Assembly: GCA_020723485.1 (NCBI GenBank)
Contig: DYIU01000001.1
Location: 879,779-943,778 of the forward strand
From: Acidimicrobium ferrooxidans
Lineage (GTDB): Bacteria > Actinomycetota > Geothermincolia > Fen-727 > Anoxymicrobiaceae
Direction: 5' to 3'
DNA length: 64,000 bases
Part shown: in pieces, positions 9,374-17,986 of the stretch
Numbering within the stretch: position 1 is the stretch's first letter
Layout of the letters: each line of letters starts with the position of its first letter
Notes under the pieces: model-generated
The model's input: the letters and a program-made list of their open reading frames with translations, nothing else
Database searches by the model: none
What the model was told of the DNA's origin: nothing
Made by a program: the position numbers and the translations under genes

Positions 9374-9664
9374 ATGTGCGGTTCGGAAGCCCCCGGGGAT
9401 TTCGAGAGGTTCATCGAGACCGAGGAAGGCAGGGACTGGCTGGCGTGGCACGGCTGGGTCAGGGTATCCGACGTCTTTGAGAGGGCTCTTATAGTACCCG
9501 TGGCATCCGACGACATCCTCGAGGACGCGCTCGTGATGGTGATGGAGAGCGGAAAGACCGGTGACGTGGGCACGCACCTGCATGAAAGAGGGATGACGGG
9601 GAGGGTCGCGCTCGTCCTGGAGGAGCAGGCCGAAAGCGTGAAAACGGGGCCGGGCTCGTGGTAA
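9374..9664 (+). CDS. Small conserved-looking protein of unknown function
   Basis: 96 residues starting MCGSEAPGDF; the ATG has GGAGGG 5 bases upstream, which decides this start over a longer frame beginning at 9320. Acidic, no signal peptide or membrane segment. It has a plausible alpha/beta pattern (DWLAWHGWVRVSDVFERALIVPVASDD, read in two parts) and a terminator 40 bases after the stop. I do not recognise the family. It sits alone between the LytTR regulator and the subtilase. Confidence 0.6.
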   Translation: MCGSEAPGDFERFIETEEGRDWLAWHGWVRVSDVFERALIVPVASDDILEDALVMVMESGKTGDVGTHLHERGMTGRVALVLEEQAESVKTGPGSW

Positions 9665-9702
9665 TATGACAGAGGGCCAGAAATGGCCTGGTAGACGGGG
9701 AG

Positions 9703-9737
9703 AGGCGCCGATCTTATGACCGGCGCCTTTCTCTCTT
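9703..9737 (+). terminator. Intrinsic terminator
   Basis: AGGCGCCG (9703-9710) pairs with CGGCGCCT (9721-9728), 10-base loop, then a T/C-rich run TTCTCTCTT. A small GGCCA-GAAA-TGGCC hairpin with a GNRA loop sits just before it (9675-9688). Ends the small-gene transcript. Confidence 0.7.
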
Positions 9738-9774
9738 GGCAACTCACTTTGCCGCATCTCCGTCAGACCTTTAT

Positions 9775-9810
9775 CATGGAAAAGGTGCCTGCCGATAAGC
9801 ATGGAAAAGG
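9775..9810 (+). promoter_or_regulatory. Direct repeat upstream of subtilase gene
   Basis: CATGGAAAAGG occurs twice (9775-9785 and 9800-9810), 25 bases apart, ending 15 bases before the TTG start. It could be a regulator site or a leader feature. The second copy also lies close to the ribosome site GGAGG. Confidence 0.35.
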
Positions 9811-9825
9811 GCTGGAGGCTGTCTC

Positions 9826-12657
9826 TTGAAGAAAGCAATCGCCGCTCTCGTTGCACTGGCAATCGTACTGCTCGCCGGATTTCCCGCACTCGCGCGCGGC
9901 GGTGAAGGCGTTCCGAGGATTGCCTCGAAGGTCCGCGAGGGCGCGGAGTACGCGCCCGGAGAGATACTGGTGAAGTTCAAGGACGGCGCCGGGGCCGGGG
10001 CGGCGGGCGAGGCGCGCTCCAGGGCGGGCGCGTTGGTCTCGGAGCGGTTGCCCTATACCGACTTCGACCTGGTAAGGGTCCCTCCGGAGAAACTGGAACA
10101 CGCCCTCTCAGTCCTGCGTTCATCAGGCCTGGTCGAGTATGCCGAGCCCAACTACATCAGGCACGCCGATTACACTCCGACGGACCCGGACTACGCGACG
10201 TACCAGTGGAACCTGAGCCAGACGGCTGCGGCCGGGGGGATAGACATGGAGCCCGCCTGGGACACGGTCTTCGCGGCTACGGGGAACTACGGGGGAGATC
10301 CGTCCGTGGTGGTCGCAGTGCTAGACAGCGGGGTGGCCTATCGTCCCGCCGCGGTGGGAGGGCGCTCCCCCGACTTCGACGCGGTGCAGGCGCACTTCGT
10401 GCAGGGCTATGACTTCATAAACCGCGACCAGTACGCGGACGACGATTTCGGCCACGGAACTCACGTGGCGGGGACAATTGTCGAGAGCAACAACAACGGC
10501 CTCTACGTTACCGGGATAGCGTTCGACTGCACAGTCATGCCGGTGAAGGTACTCGATCACACGGGAAGCGGCACTGACGCCGAGATAATCCAGGGGATAA
10601 GGTTCGCGGCGGACAACGGCGCGGACGTGCTTAACATGAGCCTCTCCGGGCCCGACCCGAACGAGGCGCTCCGCGACGCCATCGACTATGCGTTCGAAAA
10701 CGGAGTGGTCGTCTGTGCATCCGCCGGCAATCGAGACGACAGCTTCGTGGACTACCCTGCCGGGTACCCCAACTGCATCGCGGTAGGAGCCACAGCCAGG
10801 ACCGGAGCGAGGGCTTCGTACTCCAACTACGGCAGCGCACTCGACGTTATGGCACCCGGCGGTGACGGCTCGCTTGCCACGAACCGCGTGAACCAGGTCA
10901 CGTACGTGACAGAGGGGAACCCCTTGAGCGGGTTCAACCGGATTCCCAAGAACGGGACTTCCATGGCCAGCCCGCACGTGGCGGCGGTGGCTGCGCTCGT
11001 GAAGTCGGTGCACCCGACGTGGACGTCTGCGCAGGTCCGCGGAACCGTAGTCATGAGCGCACAGGACATTGCGCCCGCGGGCTGGGACAGGTACACCGGG
11101 TGGGGACGGATAGACGCGAACGTGGCCGTCTCAACGGCATCGCCGCCCGGGCCTACCGGTCCGTCGCTTGAGGCGGTGAGCCCTGACCAGGGGTCCTCGG
11201 GCTCGAGTATCACGATAACCGCTACGGGCAGCGACTTCTCCAACCCGGTGAAACTCACGCTCGAGCGGATCGGAGAGGCCGGCATCGGCGGCACGGGCCT
11301 CTCCCAGACCGGGTCCACCAGGATCGCCTGCAACCTGTCGCTCTCCGGCGCGCAGCCCGGCCTCTGGGACGTCATCGTAGAGGACAAGGCCATGCGGTCC
11401 GATACGCTGGCGGGCGGTCTCGCGGTGGACAGCGCCGACAACAAGACGTGGTACCTCTCGGAGGGCTCTACCGACTACGGGTTCGAGGAGTACATAACCA
11501 TCCAGAACCCGAGCGCGGCGACCGCGAACGTGAACGTGCTGTTCATGACGCCCGGGGGGGCGCAGCCTCCTCAGACCCTGAGTGTGGCGCCCGACAGCAG
11601 GGCGACGGTTACGGTCTCTGACTTCGTCCCCGGAACTGACGTCTCAGCGAAGGTCACCTCTGACCAGAACATCATCTGCGAGCGTTCGATGTACTGGAAC
11701 GGGCGCATCGAGGGGACGGACAGCATAGGGGTCCAGGCGCCTTCATACGCCTGGTACCTGGCGGAGGGGACCACCGACTACGGCTTTGACACGTTCCTGA
11801 CCGTTCAGAACCCGACCGCGCGCGCCGCAACCGTGAGCGTGACCTATCTCACAGACGAGGGTCCTGTGGAGAAGGACCCGTTCACGGTGGACGCGAACAG
11901 CCGTCAGACGGTCAACGTGGCGGACGACCTTCCCGCGAGCGACATGTCCTTCGAGGTCATCGCCGACCAGCGGATAATCTGCGAGCGCGCGATGTACTGG
12001 GACGGCAGGAGGGGCGGTCACGTGTCCGTGGGCTCGAACTCCCCGGCTCAGGAGTGGTACGTGTGCGAAGGTTCCACAGACTGGGGTTTCACCGAGTACC
12101 TCGAGCTGGGCAATCCCGGCGCGGGCGACGCAGCGGTAGACCTCACGTACATGACGCCCTCGGGCCCGGTCCCCCGGACACCTCTCAACGTGCCGGCGGG
12201 CTCGCGGGTGACCGTGCGGGTGAACGACGACCTGCCCGGCGAAGACATATCCGTCCGGGCTGTCTCCGACGCCGGCATAATAGTCGAGCGCGCGATGTAC
12301 TGGGACAACGGAACCGGGAGAGCCGGGCACTGCGCGATGGGCGTCCCCCAGCCGAGGCAGGAGAACTTCCTCGCGGAGGGCACCACCAACTGGGGCTTCG
12401 ACGAGTGGGTGGTGATACAGAACCCGAATTCCACCGCCTGTGACATCGGCGTCGACTACATGACCTCCCAGGGGCCCATTCCCACCACCGGCTTCAGCCT
12501 GCCCGCGAACACACGGGTCAGCCTCCACGTTAACGCGTCGGTGCCGTTCCTGGACACCTCCGCCTATGTGTATTCGAACCTGCCGATAATCGCCGAGCGG
12601 GCGATGTACTGGGACTCCCGGGGCGCAGGCCACGTGTCCCCGGGCCTCATGAAATAG
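9826..12657 (+). CDS. Secreted subtilisin-family (S8) serine protease with four C-terminal repeats
   Basis: 943 residues, TTG start with GGAGG upstream. Signal peptide to about LARGG; a fervidolysin-like propeptide follows (YAPGEILVKFK to EYAEPNYIRH). The S8 domain has the Asp in VAVLDSGV, His in GHGTHVAG, oxyanion-hole Asn in SAGNRDD and the Ser in NGTSMASPH. A beta domain (about 445-540, SLEAVSPDQGSSG) links to four repeats opening at 11449, 11752, 12055 and about 12361. The fourth opens NFLAEG rather than WYLAEG. The ends are the same as in the papain-like protease, so two proteases of different fold share one tail. Expected to act outside the cell on protein substrates. Confidence 0.93.
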   Translation: MKKAIAALVALAIVLLAGFPALARGGEGVPRIASKVREGAEYAPGEILVKFKDGAGAGAAGEARSRAGALVSERLPYTDFDLVRVPPEKLEHALSVLRSSGLVEYAEPNYIRHADYTPTDPDYATYQWNLSQTAAAGGIDMEPAWDTVFAATGNYGGDPSVVVAVLDSGVAYRPAAVGGRSPDFDAVQAHFVQGYDFINRDQYADDDFGHGTHVAGTIVESNNNGLYVTGIAFDCTVMPVKVLDHTGSGTDAEIIQGIRFAADNGADVLNMSLSGPDPNEALRDAIDYAFENGVVVCASAGNRDDSFVDYPAGYPNCIAVGATARTGARASYSNYGSALDVMAPGGDGSLATNRVNQVTYVTEGNPLSGFNRIPKNGTSMASPHVAAVAALVKSVHPTWTSAQVRGTVVMSAQDIAPAGWDRYTGWGRIDANVAVSTASPPGPTGPSLEAVSPDQGSSGSSITITATGSDFSNPVKLTLERIGEAGIGGTGLSQTGSTRIACNLSLSGAQPGLWDVIVEDKAMRSDTLAGGLAVDSADNKTWYLSEGSTDYGFEEYITIQNPSAATANVNVLFMTPGGAQPPQTLSVAPDSRATVTVSDFVPGTDVSAKVTSDQNIICERSMYWNGRIEGTDSIGVQAPSYAWYLAEGTTDYGFDTFLTVQNPTARAATVSVTYLTDEGPVEKDPFTVDANSRQTVNVADDLPASDMSFEVIADQRIICERAMYWDGRRGGHVSVGSNSPAQEWYVCEGSTDWGFTEYLELGNPGAGDAAVDLTYMTPSGPVPRTPLNVPAGSRVTVRVNDDLPGEDISVRAVSDAGIIVERAMYWDNGTGRAGHCAMGVPQPRQENFLAEGTTNWGFDEWVVIQNPNSTACDIGVDYMTSQGPIPTTGFSLPANTRVSLHVNASVPFLDTSAYVYSNLPIIAERAMYWDSRGAGHVSPGLMK

Positions 12658-12833
12658 CGGCACGGGCGGTCCGCCGGGTCGGATCTCATCTTGATATTCG
12701 CCATTAAGCGACCGGGTCTGCTCATAATAGAATATGACCCGGTGAGGGCTTCCTTCCGCTGATAGCCGCAGGAGCCGGCAGGGTAATCAAGTAATAGGAC
12801 ATGAGCCGAAGTGCTGGAAAAGGATAAGCGCAT

Positions 12834-13052
12834 TTGATATTGAAGATTCCATGGGTGGACCGTACCAGGTGCACCCGCGAGCTTGACTGCAAGGCAGCGA
12901 AGTACTGTAAGAAGGGCGCGTTCAAGGTGCAGCCGGAGTCCGAAGACGAGCCTGGAAAGGCGAGGGACTTCCCGTGGGTGGACCTCGAGCAGTGCAAGCA
13001 GTGCGGGGACTGTGAGAAAGCCTGCACTGAAAGAGCTGTCAAGATGGTGTAG
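12834..13052 (+). CDS. Small ferredoxin-type Fe-S protein
   Basis: 72 residues. The C-terminal CKQCGDCEKAC is a classical 4Fe-4S motif; an N-terminal Cys set (CTRELDC, then C six residues on) may complete a second cluster. The TTG at 12834 has AAGGA upstream; a TTG two codons later is an alternative. First gene of a rightward unit with thioredoxin (52-base gap), a radical SAM activase and a DUF89 protein. It probably supplies electrons to the radical SAM enzyme, as inferred from its position. Confidence 0.8.
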   Translation: MILKIPWVDRTRCTRELDCKAAKYCKKGAFKVQPESEDEPGKARDFPWVDLEQCKQCGDCEKACTERAVKMV

Positions 13053-13104
13053 CCGACGGCGCCGGAGGGCCTGTGAGAGCGGGCCGGTGTGAACAGGAGG
13101 AGAC

Positions 13105-13431
13105 ATGGCAGACGTCCTTGAGGTAAACGAGCAGAACTTTGAGACCGAGGTGCTCCAGTCCGACAAGCCGGTGCTGGTCGACTTCTGGGCGCCGTGGTGC
13201 GGACCCTGCCGGATGATGCACCCCGTCATCGAGAGCCTCTCTGAGGAGTACGAGGGCAAAGCCGTGATCGCCAGGTGCAACGTCGATGACAACCCGGCCG
13301 TTGCGGGGAGGTACACCGTCACGGCCATTCCTACCATGATCCTCTTCAAAGGTGGAGAGCCGGCGGAGACAATGATCGGTGTGACCCCGGCCGACGAGCT
13401 CAAGAAGCGCATAGACGCAGTTTCCGGGTGA
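13105..13431 (+). CDS. trxA: Thioredoxin
   Basis: 108 residues, standard thioredoxin length. The active site is WCGPC inside FWAPWCGPCRMM, and the cis-Pro loop is ITAIPT-like (TVTAIPTMILF), followed by the C-terminal GVTPADELKKRI helix. Cytoplasmic dithiol-disulfide exchange. GGAGG lies upstream of the ATG. Its stop overlaps the GTG start of the radical SAM gene by four bases (GTGA), so the two are translationally coupled. No thioredoxin reductase is next to it. Confidence 0.95.
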   Translation: MADVLEVNEQNFETEVLQSDKPVLVDFWAPWCGPCRMMHPVIESLSEEYEGKAVIARCNVDDNPAVAGRYTVTAIPTMILFKGGEPAETMIGVTPADELKKRIDAVSG

Positions 13432-14162
13432 TAGACCTGGAGATAAAGGGCTTCATCCCGAACACCATGCTCGACTGGGAAGGGATGCTTGCTTCCACTC
13501 TCTTCCTCCCGAGATGCAACTTCAGGTGTCCCTTCTGCCAGAATCCCGACCTGGTCCTGCACCCGGAGCGCCTCGAGACGGTGCCCCTGGAGTCGGTCAA
13601 GTTCTACATCGCGGAGCGGGAGGGATGGGTCGAGGGCGTGTGCATCACCGGCGGCGAGCCGTGCCTGCACACCGACCTCCCCCGTCTCTGCGCCGAGCTC
13701 AAGTCGCTCGGGGTCGGCGTCAAGCTGGACACCAACAGCAGCGTCCCCGAGATGCTCGCCCGCCTGATCGAGGAGGGGCTTGTCGACTATGTCTCCGTCG
13801 ATGTGAAGGCCCCGCTGGAGCCGGCCGCTTACCGGCTGGCCACGGGGACCGACCGGGCCGACCTGCTGGAGCTGGTGGAGCGAGGTATCGGGATAGTGCG
13901 CGATTCCGGCGTCGCGCACGAGTTCCGGACCACCGTCGTGCCCATGATGCACGGGCCCGCCGAGGTGGCGAAGATGGCCGAGTACCTGTCCGGTGAAGAG
14001 CGATACGTGCTGCAGTACTTCAGTCCGGGGGACACCATCGACCCGCGCTACAGCTCGCTCAGGCCTTTCACGGAGGAGGACATGGAGGGGATGCTTGCCG
14101 AGGCCCGCAGGTTCATCCCCGGGACGGTGGTGCGCGGGGCGCCCGCCGGCCTCGACCAGTAG
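13428..14162 (+). CDS. Radical SAM protein, NrdG-like activating enzyme
   Basis: 244 residues, GTG start overlapping the thioredoxin stop. The radical SAM CxxxCxxC motif is RCNFRCPFC, SAM-binding GGE is ITGGEPCLH, and the later DTNSS and SVDVKAP blocks match anaerobic ribonucleotide reductase activating proteins and their relatives (TIGR02495-like). It would make a glycyl or other radical with SAM and a reduced cluster. No class III reductase (NrdD) lies in the window, so the target is unknown. The ferredoxin and thioredoxin just upstream are natural electron and thiol donors. Many proteins annotated as NrdG-like in such operons have other substrates. Confidence 0.85.
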   Translation: MIDLEIKGFIPNTMLDWEGMLASTLFLPRCNFRCPFCQNPDLVLHPERLETVPLESVKFYIAEREGWVEGVCITGGEPCLHTDLPRLCAELKSLGVGVKLDTNSSVPEMLARLIEEGLVDYVSVDVKAPLEPAAYRLATGTDRADLLELVERGIGIVRDSGVAHEFRTTVVPMMHGPAEVAKMAEYLSGEERYVLQYFSPGDTIDPRYSSLRPFTEEDMEGMLAEARRFIPGTVVRGAPAGLDQ

Positions 14163-14192
14163 CGCTCCCAGCCGTTCCTGACAAGGAGAACG

Positions 14193-15044
14193 ATGAAGAT
14201 ACTCCCTGATTGTTATCTATGCGCGATGAGGCAGGCCCTCGGGGCGGCCCGCCTGGTCTCAGACGACCTGGAGTTCCAGAACGAGGTGATGGTGCGGACG
14301 GCAGGCCTTCTGGCCGGGGCGCCGCGGGAGGGCACCCCGCCGGAGGGCGGCGAGCTCTTCTACCGCATGATACGGGAGCTGTCTGGAATACCTGACCCGT
14401 TCCGCGAGATGAAGGTCCGGCAGAACGAAGTGGTCTCAACGCTGCTCCCGTGGATGCGCGAAACGGTCGCATGCGCGGACGACCCGCTGCTTATGGCGGT
14501 GAGGCTCGCAATCGCCGGCAACGCGGTGGACCCTGGCGCGCGGGAGTCGTTCGAGCTCGAGAAGAGCGTGATGGAGGCGGTTGAAGGCGAAGTCGGCCTC
14601 GAGGTCTACCCCGAGTTCCTGGAGCGGCTCGCCGGGTCACGACGGGTGCTCATCATCGCGGACAACTGCGGCGAGATAATCTTCGACAGGGTGCTGATAG
14701 AGAAGATGATCGAGGGGCGCGAAATCGAGGTGACACTCGCGGTACGCGGCGGGCCCATCATCAACGACGTCACCATGGTGGAGGCCGAGGAGCTGGGGCT
14801 AGGTGAGCTCTGCGAGCTGATTTCGACAGGCCTCGAGATGCCAGGCACGGTGGTCGCGCGAGCCGCGCCTGAGTTCCGGGATGCCTTCCGGGACGCGGAC
14901 CTCGTCATTTCCAAGGGCCAGGGCAACTGGGAGACCCTCGAAGAGGAGGACCGCGAGATATTCTTCATGTTCCAGGCCAAGTGCCCGGCGGTAGCAGCGT
15001 TCCTAGGCTGCCCCGAGGGCCACCCCCTCCTTTTGAAGACTTAA
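14193..15044 (+). CDS. DUF89 / ARMT1-like metal-dependent phosphatase
   Basis: 283 residues. It starts with a Cys pair (PDCYLCAMRQAL), typical of the prokaryotic DUF89 branch, then the metal and phosphate site blocks ADNCGEIIFDR, AVRGGPIINDVT and SKGQGNWETL. Members hydrolyse damaged or side-product sugar phosphates (damage-control phosphatases). It is the last gene of the ferredoxin-thioredoxin-radical SAM unit (30-base gap, AAGGAG upstream). A GGGGTCAG-family element begins 3 bases after its stop. Confidence 0.88.
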   Translation: MKILPDCYLCAMRQALGAARLVSDDLEFQNEVMVRTAGLLAGAPREGTPPEGGELFYRMIRELSGIPDPFREMKVRQNEVVSTLLPWMRETVACADDPLLMAVRLAIAGNAVDPGARESFELEKSVMEAVEGEVGLEVYPEFLERLAGSRRVLIIADNCGEIIFDRVLIEKMIEGREIEVTLAVRGGPIINDVTMVEAEELGLGELCELISTGLEMPGTVVARAAPEFRDAFRDADLVISKGQGNWETLEEEDREIFFMFQAKCPAVAAFLGCPEGHPLLLKT

Positions 15045-15047
15045 ACC

Positions 15048-15070
15048 GGGGTCAGGCCCTGATTCAAGCT
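15048..15070 (+). repeat. GGGGTCAG-family element, half copy (copy 2)
   Basis: The head GGGGTCAGGCC starts 3 bases after the TAA of the DUF89 gene and runs into the stop codon of the convergent gene. The body after the head resembles the element at 22875 (GGGGTCAGGCC then a T/G-rich run). It lacks the inverted second half. Confidence 0.65.
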
Positions 15071-17094
15071 CAGTCGCAGCGGTCGACCAGGGAATCGCAG
15101 ACCACCTGGAGCAGGTCCAGGGTCTCGATGTGCTCGGAGAGGTTCTGCTCACACCACGGGCAGCAGGTGACGATCGCCTCGGCGCCCACCTCGCGGGCCA
15201 TGTCGGCCCTCTTGCGGGCGATCTCGCGAGCGAGCTCGGGGAACGCCGACCGCACGCCCCCGCCCGAGCCGCAGCAGGCGGCCAGCTCGCGGTTCCACTC
15301 CATCTCAACCGGCTCGAGCCCCATTATCGAGGAAAGGATCTGGCGGGGCTCATCGTATATCCCGCACCCGCGCCCCAGATGGCACGGGTCGTGGTACGCG
15401 GCCTTCAGAGTGGACGGCGACTTCAGAGGGAGCTCTCCGCGCCTGACGGCACCGGCCACGACCTCGGAAATATGGCGCACCTCGAGGTCGAAGCCGCCGA
15501 ACCGGGACCGGTAATCGCGCAGGGCTTTCAGGCACCCGGGGCACAGGGTCACCACCTCGCGGGCGCCGGAGGCCCCGAACAGCTCGATGTTCTCCCTGGC
15601 AAGCTGCTCGTACAGCTCGACCTCTCCGAGCCGGAGGAGCGGGCTCCCGCAGCAGCGCTCGTCGCTGCCGAGGTAGGCGGGCTCAACCCCGGCTGCGCGC
15701 AGGACCTTTACCGCCGCGCGGGCGGCCTCGGGCTCCACGAACGCGAGCGAGCACCCGGCGAAGAACAGCGTCCCGCCCTCGGAACGCGGCTCCAGGCCGA
15801 GCCCTCCGGCCCAGCGGGACCTGGCACGGCGCGGCTGCATCCACGGGTTGGCGTAGTTCCTGATGCTCGAGACCAGGGGTCTGTGCTCCTCGACAGGCAG
15901 GAGCCCCACGGCCGTACCTCGCGCCCGGAGCTCCTCGACCAGGCCCGGCACGTCCAGCGAGACCGGGCAGCGCTCCTTGCAGAGAGCGCACGTCGTGCAG
16001 AAGGGCAGGCCGGCATCGACGGATGCTGCGACGCCGGAACCGCCCACCGAGCAGTCGGCGCAGACGCCGACGCCTCCCAGATGGCCCGGCGTGCCGTATT
16101 CGGGCCCCAGGATGTCGTAGACCGGGCACTGGAGGAGGCAGGCTCCGCACCCTATGCAGAAGAGGGCCTCCCGGAGGCGTTCGTCGGCCATGAGCTCCGA
16201 GCGACCGTTGTCGATGAGTATCAGGACCACCTCCCGGGGACCGTGGACCCCGTAGTAGAGTTCCTTCTCTATGTCGGCGGTCTTGCTCGGCCCGGAGATG
16301 ATCCGCATGAAAGACGTGACCGGCTGGCCGGTCGCGTAGTAGGTCTCGAGGCGGGCCATGTTGACCGCTTCCTCGAGGTCCGGGTACAGCTTCTCGGGCG
16401 AGGCCAGGATGATGAGCTTCCCGGGCCGCTGGCTGACCAGGTCGAGGTTGCCCTCGTTGTGTATGAGCAGGACGGAACCCTCTGCCGCCGCGATGGCGTT
16501 CGCACCGGTCAGCCCGACTCGCGCCCTCTCTATGAGGGGGACCAGCTCCGCGCGGATCTCATCGATAAGCGTGTTTGGTTCGGGCTCGACCTCGCGACCC
16601 AGGTGCTCGGAGAGGGCCCGGGCTATGTCGTGCCTGTCCAGCTGGGCGCACGGGCACGTCGGGTGCGCGGTGGGCTCGCCCGCGAGCTGGACTATGCGGT
16701 CGCCGATGTCGGTCTCCACTACCTGTACGCCCGCCGCCTCGAGCGCGCCCGCAAGGCCTATCTCCTTGGCCAGGTTGGTCTTGGACTTGACCAGGAGCTT
16801 CTCCCCGGCCAGCTCTTCGAGGACGAGGCGGACGGCCTCTTCGGCGTCTTCTGCCTCCCTTACGCGGACACGGTTTGCCTCGAGGTTCGAGACCGCCTGC
16901 TCGAGCAGCTCCCTGTCACCGACGCAAGCTTCGCGAACGGCTCGGAGTCGCTCCCGACGCTTTTCGAGGTCGGGAAAACGCCCGGCGTTCTCTTCCATCT
17001 TGTCGAGGACCGAGCGGAAAGCGGCGCGCAGGGACTCGTACCGTTCAGTGTCCGCGGCGGCACCGGCCGCCTTCTTGCTGTGTTCGGATGCCAT
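15070..17094 (-). CDS. LutB-LutA type fusion: LUD domain, two 4Fe-4S motifs, two CCG domains
   Basis: 674 residues. The N-terminal half is a LutB-like LUD domain (residues ~60-310: KSKTNLAKEIGL, ANAIAAAEGS, NEGN). Two 4Fe-4S motifs follow (CIGCGACLLQCP and CTTCALCKERCP). The C-terminal half has two HdrB/GlcF-type CCG modules (DERCCGSP with CPGC, and HDPCHLGRGCG with ACCGSGGG and CPWCEQN). In most bacteria lactate-use LutB and LutA are separate proteins. This one probably oxidises a 2-hydroxy acid or passes electrons via a heterodisulfide-reductase-like cluster. No LutC or LldP gene is next to it. No clear ribosome site precedes the ATG, though a TATGCT lies 17 bases upstream, so a short leader is possible. 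Confidence 0.85.
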   Translation of the reverse strand: MASEHSKKAAGAAADTERYESLRAAFRSVLDKMEENAGRFPDLEKRRERLRAVREACVGDRELLEQAVSNLEANRVRVREAEDAEEAVRLVLEELAGEKLLVKSKTNLAKEIGLAGALEAAGVQVVETDIGDRIVQLAGEPTAHPTCPCAQLDRHDIARALSEHLGREVEPEPNTLIDEIRAELVPLIERARVGLTGANAIAAAEGSVLLIHNEGNLDLVSQRPGKLIILASPEKLYPDLEEAVNMARLETYYATGQPVTSFMRIISGPSKTADIEKELYYGVHGPREVVLILIDNGRSELMADERLREALFCIGCGACLLQCPVYDILGPEYGTPGHLGGVGVCADCSVGGSGVAASVDAGLPFCTTCALCKERCPVSLDVPGLVEELRARGTAVGLLPVEEHRPLVSSIRNYANPWMQPRRARSRWAGGLGLEPRSEGGTLFFAGCSLAFVEPEAARAAVKVLRAAGVEPAYLGSDERCCGSPLLRLGEVELYEQLARENIELFGASGAREVVTLCPGCLKALRDYRSRFGGFDLEVRHISEVVAGAVRRGELPLKSPSTLKAAYHDPCHLGRGCGIYDEPRQILSSIMGLEPVEMEWNRELAACCGSGGGVRSAFPELAREIARKRADMAREVGAEAIVTCCPWCEQNLSEHIETLDLLQVVCDSLVDRCD

Positions 17095-17115
17095 GCTATG
17101 ACTTTAGCATAAGAA

Positions 17116-17141
17116 GGAGCCCCGCCCTGCGGCGGGGCTCC
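17116..17141 (-). terminator. Hairpin terminator between leftward genes
   Basis: GGAGCCCCGCC (17116-17126) pairs with GGCGGGGCTCC (17131-17141), 11-bp stem and 4-base loop. Read leftward it is followed by TTCTTATGC. It would end the CoA-transferase transcript just before the LutB-LutA fusion. Confidence 0.65.
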
Positions 17142-17162
17142 ATGTTGCTCGTGTTAACCGGC

Positions 17163-17202
17163 GTTGCACATGTTGCCAGTGCAACGAAAATGGTCTGACC
17201 CC
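17163..17202 (-). repeat. GGGGTCAG-family element, single unit (copy 3)
   Basis: Read on the minus strand, GGGGTCAGACCATTTTCG begins one base after the TAA of the CoA-transferase beta gene and is followed by a hairpin GTTGCAC/GTGCAAC (17163-17169 with 17179-17185). It shares its GGGGTCAGACCA head with the palindrome at 32302. Confidence 0.75.
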
Positions 17203-17203
17203 T

Positions 17204-17974
17204 TTAGAAGCAGAAGCACTGGTTGGGGTCGACCAGGTTGCGGAGGGTGAAGAGCTCGTCCTCGGTCGGCTTGGGCGTCTCCGAAACGTTGTCGTCGACT
17301 AAAAGCTCGAACCCCGTGCACTGCTGGATTATCTCGGGGGTCACGCCGGGGTGGTACGAGAGCAGCTTCATCCGCCTGGTCTCGTCGTCGAACCCCATCA
17401 GGCCCAGGTGCGAGATGACCCTCCAGGGGCCGCCTCCAACGAGGCCGGCTTTCTCGCGCGCGCCCGGGCCGTCAAGGTACCCCGGAGAGGTGATGTAGTC
17501 GCACTTCTCCGGAAAACGCTCCGGCAGGTGCAGGCCCATGAAGATGAGCCGGTCGCACAGCGAGGCGATGTCGTTCGCTCCTCCGGAACCGGTCAGCCTC
17601 ACCTGGGGGCTGTCGTAAGGCCCGATGCAGGTCGCGTTCATGTTCCCGTACATGTCTATCTGCGCGCCGCCCAGAAAACCGACGTCGGCGAACCCCGCCC
17701 GGGAGTGTCCGAAGACGGAGGACATCGAGAGAATGACCGGCGCTTTGTAGAAGGTCAGCGGGTCCGCCACCGACCACGGCAGGACCTTCGGCTCGGGCCC
17801 TATGGAGCCCCCTTCGTAGATGGCCATCATCTGGGGGGCGTGCAGCTTGTGCGCGAGCAGCGCGCCCACGAGCGGAAGGCCCGTGCCGACGAAAACGCTC
17901 TCGCCGTCGTTGAGGAGCCTCGCGGCCACACAGGCCAGCAGCTCTCTCGGAGTGTAAACAACTTCATCGCTCAT
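17204..17974 (-). CDS. Family I CoA-transferase, beta subunit (GctB-like)
   Basis: 256 residues, typical of the GctB/IpdB branch. Recognisable parts are the N-terminal FVGTGLPLVGALLAHKLHAP, the MMAIYEGGSIGPEP segment, where the family carries its catalytic Glu, and FLGGAQIDMYGNMNAT. Works with the alpha subunit encoded 12 bases upstream to move CoA between acyl groups, or to hydrolyse a CoA thioester ring in IpdAB types. SD GGGGGGAAG precedes the ATG. The substrate cannot be read from sequence. Confidence 0.87.
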   Translation of the reverse strand: MSDEVVYTPRELLACVAARLLNDGESVFVGTGLPLVGALLAHKLHAPQMMAIYEGGSIGPEPKVLPWSVADPLTFYKAPVILSMSSVFGHSRAGFADVGFLGGAQIDMYGNMNATCIGPYDSPQVRLTGSGGANDIASLCDRLIFMGLHLPERFPEKCDYITSPGYLDGPGAREKAGLVGGGPWRVISHLGLMGFDDETRRMKLLSYHPGVTPEIIQQCTGFELLVDDNVSETPKPTEDELFTLRNLVDPNQCFCF

Positions 17975-17986
17975 CTTCTTCCCCCC

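Noticed and set aside
12564-13952. 462-residue minus-strand frame
   Set aside because: It is opposite the ferredoxin, thioredoxin and radical SAM genes, each of which has clear catalytic motifs and ribosome sites.
15130-17112. 660-residue open frame on the plus strand
   Set aside because: It is the antisense of the LutB-LutA fusion; composition is Gly/Arg/Ala/Leu-rich and no domain is visible. High GC keeps antisense frames open.
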